DNA of 64,000 nucleotides, from assembly GCA_019022495.1 (NCBI GenBank), contig JAFEKR010000003.1, forward strand, positions 3,472,001 to 3,536,000, written 5' to 3'. A model generated the notes under the pieces. It was not told the origin of the DNA, made no database searches, and saw only the letters and a program-made list of their open reading frames with translations. Below, piece after piece: positions 1-12,500 of this stretch (its first letter is position 1; the number at the start of each line of letters is the position of its first letter). The translations under genes and the position numbers were made by a program. Origin of the DNA: Epichloe hybrida (lineage: Eukaryota; Ascomycota; Sordariomycetes; Hypocreales; Clavicipitaceae).

Positions 1-430
1 TTAAACCTATTTTAAGATAAAATAATAAGACCCACTTTTATTTTATAAACTATAACTACTTTAATAACTATAATAACTTTAATAAGCTTTATTATAGCTA
101 GTCAAACCTATTTTAAGATATAATAACAAGACCCACTTTTATTTTATATATTATAACTACTTTAATAACTATAATAACTCTAATAACTCTAATAAGCTTT
201 ATTATAGCTAGTTAAACCTATTTTAAGATAAAATAATAAGACCCACTTTTATTTTATATATTATAACTACTTTAATAACTATAATAACTCTAATAAGCTT
301 TATTATAGTTTAGTTAATATACTATATTTTAAGATATAATACTAAGACCCACTTTTATTTTATATATTATATAACTATTTTAATAACTTTTATTTTATAT
401 ATTATAACTACTTTAATAAGCTTTATTATA
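1..430. repeat. Minisatellite of about 100-110 bp, four units
   Basis: Units begin near 1, 102, 212 and 312. Each contains an AAACCTATTTTAAGATA-like start, a GACCCACTTTTATTTTATA core and an AATAAGCTTTATTATAG-like end. Unit length varies by about 10 bp because the AATAACT segment is repeated a variable number of times. The array lies inside the TIR element. Its GACCCACTTTTA core recurs inside the other copies, for example 54533-54750 and, on the other strand, 43712-43970. Confidence 0.6.
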
Positions 431-730
431 ACTTATTTTAAGATATACCTATTTTAAGATATAATACTAAGACTTACTTTTATTTTATACACTATAATTA
501 CTTTTATTATAATATTTAAAAATATAAAAAAGAAAGTTATTTTATTTTATTAATATTTTAAAAAACCTTAAAATACTAAATAATTAAAAAGTCTAGCTTT
601 TCTTATAGTAATTTACTTATTTATACTTATACTTATATTTTATTAATTTATTACCTATTTATTTTGAATTAAACTTTAACACTAATAATATTTTAAGTTA
701 TATAAAGAATATAAGATATATATATATAAG

Positions 731-920
731 CTATTATAAGCTATTATAAGCTATTATAAGCTATTATAAGCTATTATAAGCTATTATAAGCTATTATAAG
801 CTATTATAAGCTATTATAAGCTATTATAAGCTATTATAAGCTATTATAAGCTATTATAAGCTATTATAAGCTATTATAAGCTATTATAAGCTATTATAAG
901 CTATTATAAGCTATTATAAG
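731..920. repeat. Perfect decamer array (CTATTATAAG), 19 copies
   Basis: Nineteen consecutive exact copies of a 10-bp unit lie next to the pentamer-rich end of the TIR element. Equivalent arrays occur at the same relative place in the other copies (17341-17480, 48861-49190, 54011-54170). The period is about one helical turn of B-DNA. There are no spacers, so this is not a CRISPR array. Confidence 0.9.
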
Positions 921-1068
921 CTACTATATAATATATAAGGGGTATTATAAGGAAAAAAGAAAAAAGAATACAAAACAATACAAATAATACATGTATTGTA
1001 TTGTATTGTAAATTTTAGATGTATTGTATTATGTAATGTATTGTATCGTATTGTATTGCAATGCTCTG

Positions 1069-1134
1069 TCTCTAGCTACGACCAAGAACCTTAGCCTTCA
1101 CTCCGTTTATATCTCTGCCACCATAGTCGTGACA
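1069..1134 (-). repeat. LTR fragment (TGTCACGAC family), cut by the TIR element
   Basis: The segment reads as the reverse complement of the start of the solo LTR at 11522-11788, ending in GTCGTGACA at 1134. Its other part is cut off by the insertion ending at 1068. Further copies of this LTR family lie at 59451-59731, 59828-60094 and 61020-61237. Confidence 0.65.
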
Positions 1135-1509
1135 AATTACTAACCTTATATAAGTAATATTTCTAAGATTATCTAGACTTAATCTTAAAGTAATAACTTA
1201 AGTTACTTATACTTATAATACTTACTTAAATATACTTATTATAAAGTATATCTTATAAAGCACTATAAGGTATAAGTTTATTAGGCTATAAAGTTAGTAC
1301 TTACTAGTTAAGAAAGAAAAGTATAGTATAAATAAGTAGCTTTTATAAATTATATAAAGAATTATACCTTATACTATCTTTTACCTAGCCTCTTAGAGAA
1401 TATAAGGTTTATAAAGAAATATACCTAGAATACTCTCTTACTATAATTATAGAAAATAATAACTTACTAATAAGTTACTCAAAGTATACTAGGGGAGAAA
1501 TATAATTAT
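1135..1509. other. AT-rich sequence, nothing recognised
   Basis: About 375 bp of AT-rich sequence between an LTR fragment and the next LTR. It has stops in all frames and no recognisable motif or repeat boundary. It is most likely older RIP-degraded transposon sequence. Confidence 0.5.
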
Positions 1510-1966
1510 TATTGTGTGCCGTAAGATGCGCGCCCAAAAACGCAATCACAATAACAAGTGCTAGGGTTTAGGGATAGGAATATCACAACAAGGGATAACA
1601 ATATTAGTTATCTAGGTAATAGGATCATTTAATCTATAAAGGGACCACTTGTAGACAGACTCTTTAATAGTAATCCACGCACCTTATAAGATTCTTAAGA
1701 TTACCCTAAGTTTACTTTACCTAAGATTATACCTATGTTTACTATAAGATAAATTAAGAAAATACCCTCCCTTATTTATTTAAGATATTACTTCTAATCT
1801 AATAGACTATTTAATCTAGGATATCTCTGCACGATAAGATAGTCCTAGCCGTTATTAAGATTAATATTATTAAGTTAATTAACCCCTTTATTATATATAA
1901 GCTCCTAAGCTACTTATAATTATGGGCTAGTATTATATCTTTTAGGGTATTATTTTCCGCTTAACA
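1510..1966 (+). repeat. LTR, 457 bp, left member of a pair with 21864-22320
   Basis: This segment and 21864-22320 are the same length and align throughout, from a TG(T/A)TT start to a CCGCTT(G/A)ACA end. Nearly all differences are transitions, as expected after RIP. AATTAT precedes the left copy (1504-1509) and also follows the right copy (22321-22326). That makes them candidate outer LTRs of a single element since expanded by nested insertions. A 6-bp duplication is one base longer than typical, so the pairing is probable rather than proven. Confidence 0.65.
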
Positions 1967-2946
1967 AAACTAGTGAAGAAACGTGGTCTTAAACCCCTAG
2001 GACTTCTGCTTTCTATTTAATTTACTACGGACTAAGATTAATTAAAAGCATGCTTTTTTAGCTATAATTTATAGCTAATACTAAACTGTTTACGTAAAGA
2101 CCCCCTTATTTTATTATTCCTTATAATATAATATAGACTAGAAGCCTAGCCCTAGACTATATAAGGGCTAAGGCACTAGCTTTAGACTAGTTAATCTAGA
2201 AGAACTAAGCTAGATTATAAATAGGAGACTACGTTCTATAGAGGCGTTAAAAGGGAGGCTAGCTAGCTTAGGAAAGTATATTATAAACACTAGCTAAACC
2301 GTTACCCCCTTGCTAAGAAACTTTAAATATAAGAATATAGAATAGGAACTACTATCTAGCGTTATAAACTATTTAATCTTAGGACCTATAGCTAATTTTA
2401 TAATTATTTAGCTATACATTAGGGTCTTATAGTTAATTATAAAGAGCTATGTAATTATACTCCTAATTCTTGCTTATAGATTATTTATAACTATAAATAT
2501 TACCCTCCTAGAAGATTTCTTTTAAAAGATTCTTTTAATTAATTACTAAAGTTTTTATTTAAGTACTTATTTATTTATAAGATTAATTAGAAGTACTATT
2601 ACTAGACTCTATATCTAATTATTTTTCTTTATATTTCTGCTAGCTAAGTAAAGTAAGATTAATTAAGTAACTAAGCTATCTAAAGGATACTTTAGAGCTA
2701 TTAATACTAGAACCCCTAGTTACTAGTAAGGAATTATCTAATCTTAAAATAGTTTTTACACTAATATATTTATACTCTAATAATTAATTAGAGAAGGACC
2801 CTAATAGTAAAGGAAAATCTTCTAGATCTCTTAATAGGCTTAATGCTAAATCTTTTATAAAGATCCTTAGAGAAATAATAGCTTACTAAACTTCCTTTAT
2901 TATAATATAGAATAGGTATAATATTTAGTAGTTTATAGGGGAAAAT

Positions 2947-3148
2947 TGTGAGGCCCTACTCATAACACTAGCGCGCTAGCGCACCACTAGGCAGGCGCAC
3001 CACGCCCTAGGGCTAGGTTTACATAACACTAGTAAGTCACTAGCTATAAGTTAGTAACTTACATATATAATACACTTAGACCTAGTAAGCTTTAGTTAAT
3101 ATATAAATACCCCTATACCTCTTACCTAGCTATCCCTTTATTCTTATA
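2947..3148 (+). repeat. 5' LTR of the Gypsy chromovirus (202 bp)
   Basis: It starts TGTGAGGCC and ends CTTATA (from CTCACA). It retains GC-rich pieces such as GCGCGCTAGCGCACC. It pairs base for base in length with 9345-9546. Differences between the two are C-to-T or G-to-A. Confidence 0.85.
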
Positions 3149-6100
3149 ATTCTAAAGCTTCTCCTACTAGCTACCTAAGAGTAATATAGGGGGGAGAATA
3201 ACTTAATTTACTAGAACTATACTATATATTACTTAGGATTAGCTAGATAATAGTAATACTATAGCTAGGGATATATTATATTCTATAACCCTATCTAAAG
3301 CTATACCCTTTACTATAGTAGTAAAAGAGGTAGTAGTTAGGGAGTAAATTACCTAGCTTAAGTAACTTAAGGAACTATAGGATTAAGAAAAGAAGCTTAC
3401 TAACTTAATATAATCTTATAGAGAACTAGTAAAAAGGGGCTAAAAAAATAGTTTATTCTTAAGCCTTAGTAGCTAAGAAGTTAAGGTTTAAAATATTATA
3501 AAACTCTAATACCTTATAAACCTATAAAAGTATAAGATATAGCTTAATAACCTTAACTATACCTTTAAGGGGGTAAAGAAGAAGTATTACTAGGATAACT
3601 AAAAGATTCTCTTTATACTTAACTATATATATATAAACTATTAGGCTAGATAGGACTAATATATTAAAGAATAACTAGCTAATAGTTAGGATTATCCTAA
3701 GGATAATTAGGATAAGTTCTAAGACTAGACCCTAATACTACTTAAAGACTCTATAAGTTATAATATATAAATAGCTATATAACTAGAAAATATAAAGTAA
3801 AAGGAGGGCTAGAGTTCTATTAAGTTTAGTATTTACTTAGATTTACTAGAGAAATACCTAGAATAAGCTCTAGAAAAAATCTATACTCTTATATTCTTTA
3901 TAAAATTACTTCCTAACTTATAAGATTATATTAACTTATATATAGATATTACTAGTCTAATATAAGAAAATATTATATAACTTACCTAGTGATTCTAGGA
4001 GGTAATATTAAAGAATAAGTAAAAGCTAAATAATTTAGAAAAGAAAGGGCTATATAAGGTAGCTTAATACTAAAGATATAACTCCCTATAAGGGTATTAG
4101 CTAAATAGGGACTAAAGAGATAAGGATAAGAATAAGGAAAATACCCTAGCTACTTACCTAAATAATAATAGACTATAAGGAAGAAAATAATACTATAACT
4201 ATAGTAGTATAGAGTATTTCTTCTATAATTATAATAAGCTAAGGAAAGACTAATAAGAAGGTTAGGAAAACTCCTAGAGGTAGAAGTAAAAGCCCTTACC
4301 TTTACCTTAGATACTAGGGTACTAGTAGGACGCTAATTTTATATACTAGTTACTATTTATAGGCATAAAGATATTAAAATAGTAGTGGATTTTAATAATT
4401 ATACTAAGATTAATATTATAAGTGCTTAATTTATATAGACTTATAAGCTTAATTAGGCTAAGGCTATAGTACCTATCTTAAAGGTAGTAGGGGCTTTAAT
4501 AGTCCCCTAATATAGTGTTTATAAGGTGCTTATTTTAATTAAAGATTTATAAGGTAAAGAGAAAGACCTTAAGTTACTATATATAGCTATTAATAAGGAC
4601 CTAAGAGTAAAGGGAAGCCCTATATTAATTAGAATATATATACTTACGGAAGAATATATATATCTTTACTTATACTTATAAGAATAGTAGTTTAAAAGGA
4701 GAAAGGTAGCCTTTTTACTACTAACTTCCTATAAGTTTATAAAGGTAATATATAATAAGATAATTATATATACTATTATAAGTATAATAGAAGATAAGTT
4801 TATCCCTCTTAAAGATAAAGAGAAGGTAAAAGTATATAAAACTATTAAAGATATCCTAGAGAAACTACATAAATTTAAAGATATATTTATATTAGATAAG
4901 GTAGGGAGCCTCCTATTAAAGAAGTTAACTAACTATATAATTAATCTTATACTAGGAGCTATACCCCTATATAGACTAATCTATTCTCTCTCCTAAAGTA
5001 AACTTAGAGAGCTCTAGGAATATATTAATAATAACCTAAAGAAAGGCTAGATAAGACCCTTAAAGAGCCTAGTAAGTATACTTATCTTATTTATACTAAA
5101 GAAGGATAGAATACTATAGCTATATATTAACTATTAAGGGCTTAATAAGGTAATATAGAAGAATTACTATACTCTCCCCTTAATTTTAAAGATCCTTAAT
5201 TAATACTAAGGGGCCTATTTCTTTTCTAAGATTAATATTAAGGATATATACTACTGAATTTATATTAAAGAAGGTAATAAATAGAAGATAGCTTTTTATA
5301 TATATTTTAGGCACTATAAGTACCTTATAATACCTTTTAGGTTAATAAATACCCTAGCTACTTCTAAAGTTATATTTATAAAGTGCTATATAAGCTAGTT
5401 AATACTATTTATATAGTATATTTAGATAATATCTTAATCTTCTCTAAGATAAAGGAGAAGCACACTAAATATATTAAGTAAGTCCTTAAATATATAAGGT
5501 TAGCAAAGTTATATATAAAACCCTCTAAGTGCTTTTTCTATAAGGAATTAGTAAAATTCCTAGGGTTTATTCTCTTTATTAATAGGATATTAATAAATAC
5601 TTACTAGGTTAATATAATTAGAGAATAAAAGAAACTAATAAGTTTTAAAGATATATAGTTATTTCTTAGGTTTTATAACTTTTACTAATAGTTTATTTAT
5701 AGATACTCTAGGATTATAGCACCTCTTTATATATTAATAAAGGGTAGTTAAAATAGCATTTAGACTAGGAGGTTTATATTTAGAGAAAAGGAGTGGTTAG
5801 TATTTAACTAGCTAAAAAATACCTTTTAGTAAGCACCTTTACTCTAATACTATAACCTAAGTTAGGTAGTGTATATTAAGATAAATACCTTAATTTTTAT
5901 AATAGTAGGAATCCTATCTTAGTAAGATAATAAGGGCTATTAGTATTTAGTAGCCTTTTAGTTAAGGAAGTTTATAGATACTAAATAAAACTATAGTATA
6001 GCTAATTAAGAGCTACTTACTATAGTAAAGTTATTTAAATACTAGTAATATTATATTAAAGGTATAGAGATACCTATAGAGGTCCTATTAGACTATTATA

Positions 6101-9100
6101 ACCTATAGACCTTTATAAGGTAGTAAAAGCTAAATAGAAAATAGGTATAATAGTATATATTTCTCTGCCTTTTTTATTTTATAATTAAGTATAGACTAGG
6201 GAAAAGTAACCCTATAGATATACTTTTAAGAAAGTCTAATTATAAGGGTAAACCTATATTAAATAAGGTGCTCCTACTAGAGCTTTAAAGGAAGATAGTA
6301 AATATCTATATAGTAAAAGAAAAAGTACTAATATATTAAAGAAGTTATAGTATAATACTAGTCTTAGAACTTACTAAGGTAAGAGTAGCCTAGGTAAAAG
6401 GCTAGTTAGCTACTATAAATCTAGTAATAAGTTAGCTAAATAAGGGTAATTTTAAGGAGAAGGTAGTATATATTTAAGATATTAGTATAGTATAAGTAAT
6501 TTAGAAGGCTATTATATTACTAAATCCTTACTAATCTATAGTAAATAAACTATTAGTATAACTACTATAAAAGGTATAGAACTAAGATTTAGATTTATAA
6601 AAGCATAAAGGTAAGGTTAACTTCTAAGTAAAAGGGAGAGGAAAAGCTAGTCTATAGTTATATAGTATAAGGGGCCTCCTAATATATAAAGACTAGGTAG
6701 TTATTCTATAGGAGCTTATCTTATAATAGGAGCTACTATAGCTATACTATAATAATTTATTAGTAAGTTACTTTAGGACTAAATATACTCTAAAGCTACT
6801 AAATATTACTATTAGTAGCTAGTAATAAGTAAAGCTATTTTAGACTATATATCTAGCTATAGAGTATACTAGTATATAGTAGTAAAATAGCACTACCCTT
6901 ATAGAAGCCTTAAATTACTACTAATACTAAGATAACTATAGGTAAAGATCTTAATAGACTTTATTATAGGTTTACTACTAGTATAGCTAGGTAAGTAAGA
7001 AACTAATATAATTCTAGTAATTATAGACTAATTTACTAAGTACTTTATCTTCCTTCTTATAAAAACTATAATTAATATAGCTAAATTAGTAAAGTTATTC
7101 TATAAGGAAATTAAGCTATAATTTAAAGCACTAGAGGGTATTATATCTAATAGAGAGTTAGTATTTATAAGCTAATTCTAGTTAGAGGTATATTACTAGT
7201 TATATATAAAGTAAAGGCTTTTAATAGTATTTTACCCCTAAACTAATAGGTAAATAAAGAGAATAAATTAAGTACTTAAGTATTACTTATAATATTTTAT
7301 TAAAGAGAACTAATAACTATAGTAAAAGCTACTTCTAATAGCCTAATTTATATATAATAATACTATTAATAGGATAATAAGCTACTCCCTTAACTACACT
7401 CTTATAGGCTATTTACCTAAGTTTTACCTTACTCTTAAGGGTAAGAGTATAAAGGGGGAGGTCCTAGAGGCTTATATATATATTAAAAAGCTATATAAGG
7501 TTAGGGAGAAACTAGTATATAACTAGGTAAGGGCTACTAAAGCATAGGTAAAGTACTATAACTAGAGATATTAGCTAATAACCTTAAAAAGAGAAAACTT
7601 AGTACTACTATTAGTAAAGAATATTAGGCTTAAGGATATAAAATAGAAGCTAAACCTAAGATTTATTAGGCTATTTTAAATACTTAATACTATAGGTAAA
7701 TAAGTATACTAACTAGTATTACCTAATAAGTATAGCTAACTATATAATATATTTTATATTAGCCTATTAGAGCTATAGAATTACTAGGAAGACACCCTAG
7801 ATAAGGATATACTAATACTAGACCTTTAAGATAATAATAATAAGTTTAAAGTTAAAGAAGTTAGGGATTATAGGAAGATATATAAAGGTAATAAATACCT
7901 AGTAAAATAGAAGGGCTAGCTAAGTAAATATAATTAATAAGTAGAATTAGAAAATATAGAAGGCACTTAATATATAATTTAAGCTTTCTATTAAAGTAAA
8001 ATAAGTAAAAAGTATAGTAAGATATAAGTAAGTTATAAGTAATAAGGGATAAGGTAATTATAAAAAAGGCCTAGCCTTATTAGCTACTATTACACTTTAA
8101 TTAAGACCCTTATTAGACTATTTACTAAATAATAAAAGAAAAGATACTTATAAGGAAGGGAGTCTTATAGGAAACCCTTCTATAGTTATCCCTTTATATA
8201 TTAAAATAATACTATTATAAAGGAGGTACTTAGCACCCTTACTCTTATTTTCCTAAACTACTATCTTTATTACCTAGAAAAACTAGTGCTTTACTACCCC
8301 CTAGGGCATAAATCCTAGATTATAATATTATAGCTATAAAGTTATTTTTCTCTTCTAGGAATTATAATATATAGTATAGTTTAGCTATAAAAAGTTAGTA
8401 AATAAGTAGTAAAGGAGAAGTAATAACTTATAATCCCTAGGGTAAGGGTAGGATATATAGTAACTAAAAGTTACTAGTATAAAATAATATACTAATTATA
8501 CATAGCTAAAGTAGCTTACCTAGGGAGTAAGTAAAGGTCTAGAGAATATATAATAAAATATACCTAATAGACCTTAGTAGCCCTAGTTAAACTAAAGGAA
8601 ATATAATAAGCTATATTAGTGTAATTAAACCCTAAAATAAGGTTTAAATAATAGGTGCTAAAATAGCAGTAAGTTACCTTAGAAAATATATAATTATTAG
8701 GGTTATTAGGGTCCTAATTACTTAGGGTATTTATTAAAGTTTTTACTTAATTAAGGATAATAAAAAGATCTAGAAAATCCCCTTATATAGTTAGTATTAC
8801 CTAGAAAGATATAGGTAATTAGGGACTAAAAAAGTAAAGAATATAATATACTTACTATCTTATAAGTATTACTATATTTAATATACTAGATATAATGCTT
8901 TAAATATTTCCCTTTAATAATAGTAGTTACTATACTAGGGAATTAATAGTTAATCTAAGGGATATTAGGCTTAGCTAGAGGATTCTTCTTAAAGTCTGTA
9001 TAACTTATATATAAATAATATATATAGGAATATCCTCTTAAATAAATATTAGGGATAGCTATAATAATAATACTCTTAATGCTTTCCCTATCTAATTCTA

Positions 9101-9344
9101 TTTTAATAATAAGGTAAGTAGTAAAGGTAAAGTTATAGTAACTAATAATATAATAGTATTTAGGGAAAAGTTTACTATAGATAAGAAAGGGAAAAGTTAG
9201 TAATATAATAGGGAGTTATAGGTGAATTTATACTTAAATACTAATGTTATTTATTATTATTTTAGTATAGCTACTACTTAGTAAATAGCTATATAGTACT
9301 TACTAAAAGCTGTTTAGAAGCCTAGCTAAAAGTAAGGGGGTAAT

Positions 9345-9546
9345 TATAAGGCCTTACTTATAACACTAGCGTGCTAGCGTACCACTAGGTAGGCGCACTA
9401 CGCCCTAGGGCTAGGTTTATATAACACTAGCAAGTCACTAGCTATAAGTTAGTAACTCGCACGCATAACACACTTAGACCTAGCAAGCTTTAGTTAATAT
9501 ACGAACGCCCCTATACCTCTTGCCTAGCTATCCCTCTGTTCTCACA
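9345..9546 (+). repeat. 3' LTR of the Gypsy chromovirus (202 bp)
   Basis: It starts TATAAGGCC (mutated TGTGAGGCC), ends CTCACA and is followed by AAAAT, the same pentamer that precedes the 5' LTR. Part of a related LTR recurs in reverse orientation at 60122-60311. Confidence 0.85.
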
Positions 9547-9551
9547 AAAAT

Positions 9552-12500
9552 ATAGTAAATTTTATTAAGGACTTTAAAGCTAAGATAAAGGTAATATATA
9601 TCCCTAAAAAGGATTAGCGAAAAATACTTGAACGTAATGTTAACCCCTAGGTCTAATAAGTAGTTAAGATACTAATAGTGTTATATACTTAGGAGAAGTT
9701 AAAGAATAAAATACTTCTTTAGTTTAATACTATAAGCTAGGATTAAATAGAAAGCGCTTAAGGATAACTTAAAGACCTTAACCTAATATAACTAAAGTCT
9801 ATTAAGAAAACCTATTATTAGCTAAAGAAGTATTAAGCTTTAATATTAAATATAGACCCTATAGGATAGAGAACTACTATAATATAGTCTAACTATATTT
9901 CTAAGGCCCTCCTAGAGTATTTAATCTTAAGCTTTATAGATTAAAAGGGGTTTACTTATAAAGAAATTCTAGTTATAAAGTATCAATTACTTTAGATAGA
10001 GCTTAATATATATGTTTATATATAATTAGAGCTTAGATATAAGGACCCTAAAATCTCTAACTTAGGAGGGTACTTATTAGATAATATAAAGTTAAACCTA
10101 AGGAGTTAGAAACTATTTAATTTACTTACTTTTAGTAATTATTAGACTAACTAAGGGAGCCACCTAGTATAAGCTAAGTCTTTAGGATGTAATAAGAAGA
10201 ATATTACCTTTAATAATAAGGTAATAAAGGATAAAGGTCCTAAGTTAGCTAAATACTAAGATTAAATAGATAATTTAATAAAGCAGCTAGCTAAGTTAAA
10301 AATTATAGTTATAGCCTAAGTAAGAAAGGAAATTAATATTATAAAGTAGCTTAAAAAGAAGTATAATAGTAACCTATAATACTAGTAATAGAATTACTAG
10401 CAAAACAGAATTAGATTATTTAATTAAGATAAGGACCGTATTTTTAAAATCAATTTAATAGGTGAACAAGGCTGCTAGTTAAACCATTGCTATTACTATA
10501 ATAGTAAGTCTTACTTAGCTATAAAGTGTAATATATTAGGGTTTAATAAGATATCTAAATTCGCTATCTATAACCTAGCTATCTGTATTTTAGTAATTAG
10601 GGATAATATAAGGCACTAAATAATACTACCTATTTTACTCTTAAAGTTCCTTTAGATTAGTAGCTATATGCGTAGGCTAGCTATGTTTTAGGTTAAATAC
10701 TTTCTAGATAGTAAGGTTACTTATATAATCCCTAGGATTAAGAAACGTAGTCCTTATAGAGGTAAAAGCTAGGATATATTATTAGATAAATAATAAATAT
10801 TTAATTAAATAGAAAGCTAGTTTAACCCTACTAAATACTATCTAGAAAGGAAGGTCTAGGTAATATTAATCTTATAAAGGAAGCCCTTAGGTATAGTCTT
10901 AGCTATTATGTTTAAGAAGTTATTTATAAAAGAAAAGGAAGTAAAGGACTATAATAGAAAGATTATAGCTATTAGGGAATAAGTAGTAAAGCGCCTGTGA
11001 GTTAAAGATATTATAGAAGAAGATAAATAAGATTATTAAGGCTATAAATAACCTAGATAAGGTAATAATGCCTTAAATAAGGGAAAGAAAGATTTACTAA
11101 GTAAGGTTAAGTAAAGGATTTTAGATTAACTATATAATAAGGTCTTCTACAAGAAGCTTAGAGTACCTTTTTAAGATATTTACTATATTATGCTAATACT
11201 AGTAGAAGTAGTTAGTAATAAGTGTCTCCTATAAGCAAAAGGTATTAAAGATATTCGTTATTATAACAGGGATACACTAGGGCTTATACTGCCTTTAAGA
11301 ATATTTAGGGTTAAAATAACTCTAAGACTAATTAATCTAGAGAACTAGATTAATTCTATTATCTAGATAATAAAGGATACTCTTAAAGAGAATAAGAGAA
11401 ATAAAGTAAAGGCTAAGGTAAATCCGCTAAAGATAGCCCTAACGCCCCTACTAGAAATTAACGCTACCCTATAGGAAAGGATTTAGGAAAGGCTTAGAAC
11501 TTAAGTGTAATAGAATAGACCTGTCACGACTGTGGTAGGAGAGATATAAATAAAGTGAAGGCTAAGGTTCTTAGTCATAGCTAGAGAGCTATTACTTAGG
11601 GGTAGGTACATAAAGGTCTTAAACTCTAACCTTCTATATCTCTTATAGGCAGTCCTTATCTAAATACCTTATTACACGCACATAGCTATCTAGTAGCTAC
11701 TTAGTTATCCGCGTAGGCTAAGGCTTACCTAAGGGCTTTATCATGTGACCGTCCTGTCCGCGACTCCCTAGCCTCCGTGCTCCTGACAAGACCTTAATAG
11801 AATCTAATTAATCTACCTAAAGCAAACTTTATGCTTAACATAATTATAAAACCATAAGCTATAGTTAACTAGTTATAGGATTTACTATACTTATAAGTTT
11901 ATCTAAATAATCTAGAAGGAGAGCTTCTTCTAGGGCTTATTAACATAGGCTTATAAGGAAATATAATTACTAAAAGCATAGCTAGACGCTTAGGTCTAAA
12001 AATCTATCCTATGGATATAATAAACACTACTTTATTCTCCTTATATAGGATTAAGATAATTAGGGAGGTTAAGATAAAGCTATATCTAGGAAATATCTAG
12101 ATACTTACTAACTTCTACGTTAGCCTAGACTCCGTTAATATAAGCCTAATTCTAGGGATACTATTTTTTAAGCTATTATAAATATAGTTTAACTATTTAA
12201 GAAGTAGTCAACTCTTTATCTAGTGCTACTTTAGAGATATTATTATTATCTTAAGAGTTATAGGAAGTATCTAATAGTAATAGACTAATATGTAACTAGC
12301 CTAGTAACTTGCTATTAATATTATTATATTTAGCTATCCTAAAGTAAAGGAAAAGAGAGATTAAATAGTTTATAAAGGGTTAGAAGTAGAAATAAGTAAT
12401 GATAAAGTACTAATCCCTATTATAACTAAAGAAGGGACTAATATCTTCTAAGAAGTTATTAAGGATATAATAGTAAACTATAACTAATAACTTAAAGTGG

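Larger units (their letters stand above)
1..1068. mobile_element. hAT-like TIR element, right part only (left end outside window)
   Basis: The right terminus CAATGCTCTG (1059-1068) is the inverse of CAGAGCATTG, the left end of complete copies at 15852 and elsewhere. The layout matches the right end of those copies: a decamer array, then a spacer, then ATTGT-type pentamers around an ACATGT palindrome near 990, then the terminus. The right flanking octamer is TCTCTAGC (1069-1076); the matching left octamer would lie outside the window. It is inserted in an LTR fragment that resumes at 1069. No transposase reading frame is visible, so it is probably non-autonomous. Assignment to hAT rests on the CAGAG terminus (hAT consensus YARNG) and on the 8-bp duplications of its sister copies. 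Confidence 0.7.
2947..9546 (+). mobile_element. Ty3/Gypsy chromovirus, complete but RIP-inactivated
   Basis: Two 202-bp LTRs (2947-3148 and 9345-9546) and a 5-bp target duplication AAAAT (2942-2946, 9547-9551) define a complete 6.6-kb element. Ancestral TGTGAG...CTCACA termini survive in part; the 3' copy starts TATAAG, two G-to-A changes. In order on the plus strand I can follow gag-like sequence (about 3.2-4.3 kb), protease (about 4.3-4.8 kb), reverse transcriptase (4.9-5.5 kb), RNase H (about 5.8-6.1 kb), integrase (6.7-7.5 kb) and a chromodomain-like segment near 7840-7980. The catalytic motif near 5419-5442 reads YLDN instead of YxDD. Many stops are TAA/TAG where Gln is expected. No open frame remains. 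Confidence 0.85.

Noticed and set aside
731..920. CRISPR-like regular array
   Set aside because: The 10-bp units are directly adjacent, with no unique spacers, in a fungal nuclear context.
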